From positions 6,285,401 to 6,349,400 of the forward strand of contig JASFXZ010000013.1 in NCBI GenBank assembly GCA_032209605.1: a DNA stretch of 64,000 nt, read 5' to 3'. Each line of letters begins with the position of its first letter. Position 1 is the first letter of the stretch. The position numbers and the translations under genes are program-made. The stretch is from Mactromeris polynyma. Its lineage: Eukaryota; Mollusca; Bivalvia; Venerida; Mactridae. The notes beneath the pieces were generated by a model. It did no database searches. It saw nothing but the letters and a program-made list of their open reading frames with translations, and was not told where the DNA came from. Shown here piece after piece: positions 61,954-64,000 of this stretch.

Positions 61954-63514
61954 ATGGATTTCAATCCGATACCCATAAATCCCTATGGTGGTCCGGAGAT
62001 TCCAGTGGATGCTGTACAGAATGCTGCCATGATAGATCCAGCTTTGATGAACCCATATGCCCCACAGGTATGTTGATAATCCAGGGCTTTTTCCAGGCGT
62101 CAGTGTGGCGTAATTTTGGCCCCATTTCTAAAGCAAAAACGAGGTTCATTTTTTTTCCAATCTGATGAAAAAATTCTCATTTATAGAATCTGATTGATAT
62201 TTAGGGAAAAAGAAACAAATTAACACGCAATGATCAGATCATCAAAAAGTGCTCACAATAAATTTACAACTTCTTTAATTTGAAACATCTGTAGGGACAG
62301 TATTAACTTAAGAAATATGAAGTTATAAATAATTTATAAATTATTATTTAAAACTGTTAAGAAGTACTTATTCATGTTCCCTAATTTTGACAATTTACTG
62401 CTGAAAAAAATCCCAATTTGATGAAGGGCCTATTTCCCCAAAAACTCTAGAAAAGGTGTGATTTAATTGGATTACTTTATTTATTAACTCTTTGCAGCAT
62501 TATTTTCATTGTTAGAAAACTTATTCTATGACTATTATGGTTTTAATATATCATATAAACAATGATATTTGTTATCTGGATACAGAAGATACAATAGAAG
62601 AGCAGGGATTCCCACAAAGTATTTAGGAAGGGGTCATCATGGCACTTTTACATATACAGTCAAACCTGTGTTAAAGACCACCTGCGAACAAAGACCACTA
62701 TTGTAAAAAACCTGTCTGCAAAGACCACTAATTTTATCTCCCATCAGACCATTTTCAATGATATTTAATCTGTTAATAGAGACCACCTGTTAACAAAGAC
62801 CACATTTTGCTGTTCCCATGGGTGGTCTTTACAGACAGGTTTGACTGTATTTTGCGTTGGGAGTCATTTTTACTTTGAAGGGATCTTACAAGTTTGAAGA
62901 AGATAAAAGATTTCTTAAGATTCTTTATTATTCTACTACTTCACAAAGTATTATTCCTGCCTTTTTAACATACCTCATAATTGGCTTAGCTCGATTGTGC
63001 CCAATAGTGACATGGTGCATGTAATATTGACACATATATATATAAAAAAAAAAATATATTAATTTGTGAAAATTAAGCTACAAACTATCAGTTTGCAGTT
63101 GTTTGCCTATAGATATGCCTCCTCCTTGAAAAAATTGTGTGTATTCTGGAAAATGGCCCAGCTACATCCCTGGTAGCATTGAAGCATTGGTCACACATGA
63201 ATGTCTCAAGGTAAACTTTGTAATGTGTAAGAATGTTCAGATAAATCTGATATCAGATAGAGCATCCTCTTCTGTTACTCTGGCTGGAGTGTCAAGTAGG
63301 ATTTATATTCTTTTAAAATCGATGCCAATATTCTTCATATAAATACTAAACTTACAAGTTATATTTGTAGATGTATCCTGGAACTGAAGCCTCTCCGTTA
63401 CCTAACCAGGAATATAAACAGTTACATAATTTTATGGTTGACGGTGGAGACAGATTTGGTGTGTCCTGTCTGTGTTTTGATACACAAGAATTACTGTGGA
63501 TGGGAAATCAGGGG
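61954..63514 (+). CDS. PAN2: PAN2-like deadenylase, first two coding exons (partial; continues beyond the window)
   Basis: PAN2 is the catalytic subunit of the PAN2-PAN3 complex, which trims poly(A) tails in the cytoplasm. Coding exon 1 is 61954-62067 (38 codons), preceded by an acceptor (GACAG at 61941-61945) that implies a 5' UTR intron. Exon 2 is 63371-63514 (48 codons). Both are phase 0 and end in GTATGT and GTAGGT donors. The identifying block is FGVSCLCFDTQELLWMGNQG at the end of exon 2, which corresponds to the first WD-repeat strand of PAN2 (FD..EE.LW.G..GGH). The N-terminus MDFNPIPINPYGG...DPALMNPYAP is Pro/Asn-rich, as in animal PAN2. Only about 86 residues of a >1000-residue protein are visible. 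Confidence 0.72.
62657..62847. mobile_element. TA-flanked MITE in PAN2 intron
   Basis: CAGTCAAACCTGTGTTAAAG at the left pairs with CTTTACAGACAGGTTTGACTG at the right. Both ends are flanked by TA (62655-62656, 62848-62849). Three internal AAAGACCAC words recur. This terminus (CAGTCAAACCTGT) is a known widespread MITE type in marine invertebrates. Confidence 0.8.
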
Positions 63515-63576
63515 GTAGGTTACGTTTGAACTTACTTCAAGAAAACACAGTCCCGAGATAGTGTCAACTTTCTCCA

Positions 63577-63950
63577 TTGTGAGGGTTGTCTAAAGATAGC
63601 ACAGACATTATGAGGGCTGTCCCAAGCAACTATGTAGATTCTACATTATGAGGGCTGTCCCAAGCAATTATGTAGATTCTACATTATGAGGACTGTCCGA
63701 AGCAATTATGTAGACTCTACATTAAGAGGGCTGTCCCAAGAAATTATGCAGACTATATTATGAGGGCTGTCCCAAGAAATTATGTAGACTCTACATTATG
63801 AGGGCTGTCCCAAGCAATTACATAGACTCTACATTATGAGGGCTGTCCCAAGAAATTACATACTCTACATTATGAGGGCTGTCCAGAGAAATTACATGGA
63901 CTCTACATTATGAGGGCTGTCCCAAGCAATTATTGCATAGCATAATTATT
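63577..63950. repeat. 38-bp minisatellite in PAN2 intron
   Basis: The unit ATTATGAGGGCTGTCCCAAG followed by CAATTATGTAGACTCTAC recurs about nine to ten times with small indels. It lies directly after PAN2 coding exon 2. Confidence 0.9.
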
Positions 63951-64000
63951 CTCTTAAAGTAAAATAATGGGTTACTTAGCAACATCAAAATAAGATACTA

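Overview
This is an AT-rich eukaryotic nuclear window, most likely from a bivalve or other mollusc. The evidence is spliced genes with GT-AG introns, tRNA-derived SINEs and dispersed repeats of types common in bivalve genomes, LINE, pogo, Tc1, mariner and Harbinger remnants, and many minisatellites. Real coding sequence is a small fraction of the window. Most of the long simple open frames are products of tandem repeats.

Layout. 1-11,500 is gene-poor and holds decayed transposons: mariner, Harbinger, two LINE remnants, SINEs, and a 1.6 kb element with ~345 bp inverted arms. 11,524-37,828 (+) is a 17-exon gene model I assembled by splice phase; it is in frame throughout and encodes 826 aa. Its second half is clearly a class IIa histone-deacetylase fold in which the catalytic His-His dyad and two of three zinc ligands are lost. 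Its first half has a short coiled coil, two repeated modules that resemble TRADD-N-type domains, and a Thr/Ser/Glu-rich linker. Its introns carry an intact-looking pogo element (16,906-19,465), a Tc1 relic, MITEs, a 15-bp-unit array that runs into exon 6, and a LINE whose 3' tail abuts an exon's splice acceptor. A 41-bp minisatellite starts just after the stop codon. 39,545-44,900 is intergenic, with SINEs, a 26-bp minisatellite and a hAT-like MITE.

45,050-56,258 (-) is a complete 8-exon cyclin B gene (412 aa, D-box, MRAIL motif), with a CCAAT/CCAAT/CHR-like cluster upstream. Its first intron holds two neighbouring Mutator-like elements with 9-bp target-site duplications; one of them has split a tRNA-derived SINE in two. 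57,340-60,180 has a ~1.8 kb array of 21-bp units inside another copy of the long-inverted-repeat element family. From 61,954 (+) the first two coding exons of a probable PAN2 deadenylase gene run toward the right edge, followed by a 38-bp minisatellite.

Cyclin B and PAN2 are divergent housekeeping genes with normal roles in mitosis and mRNA decay. The pseudo-deacetylase fusion is the part of the window that looks undescribed. All exon boundaries were read by eye from splice consensus, phase and protein similarity; no search, transcript or structure prediction was available.
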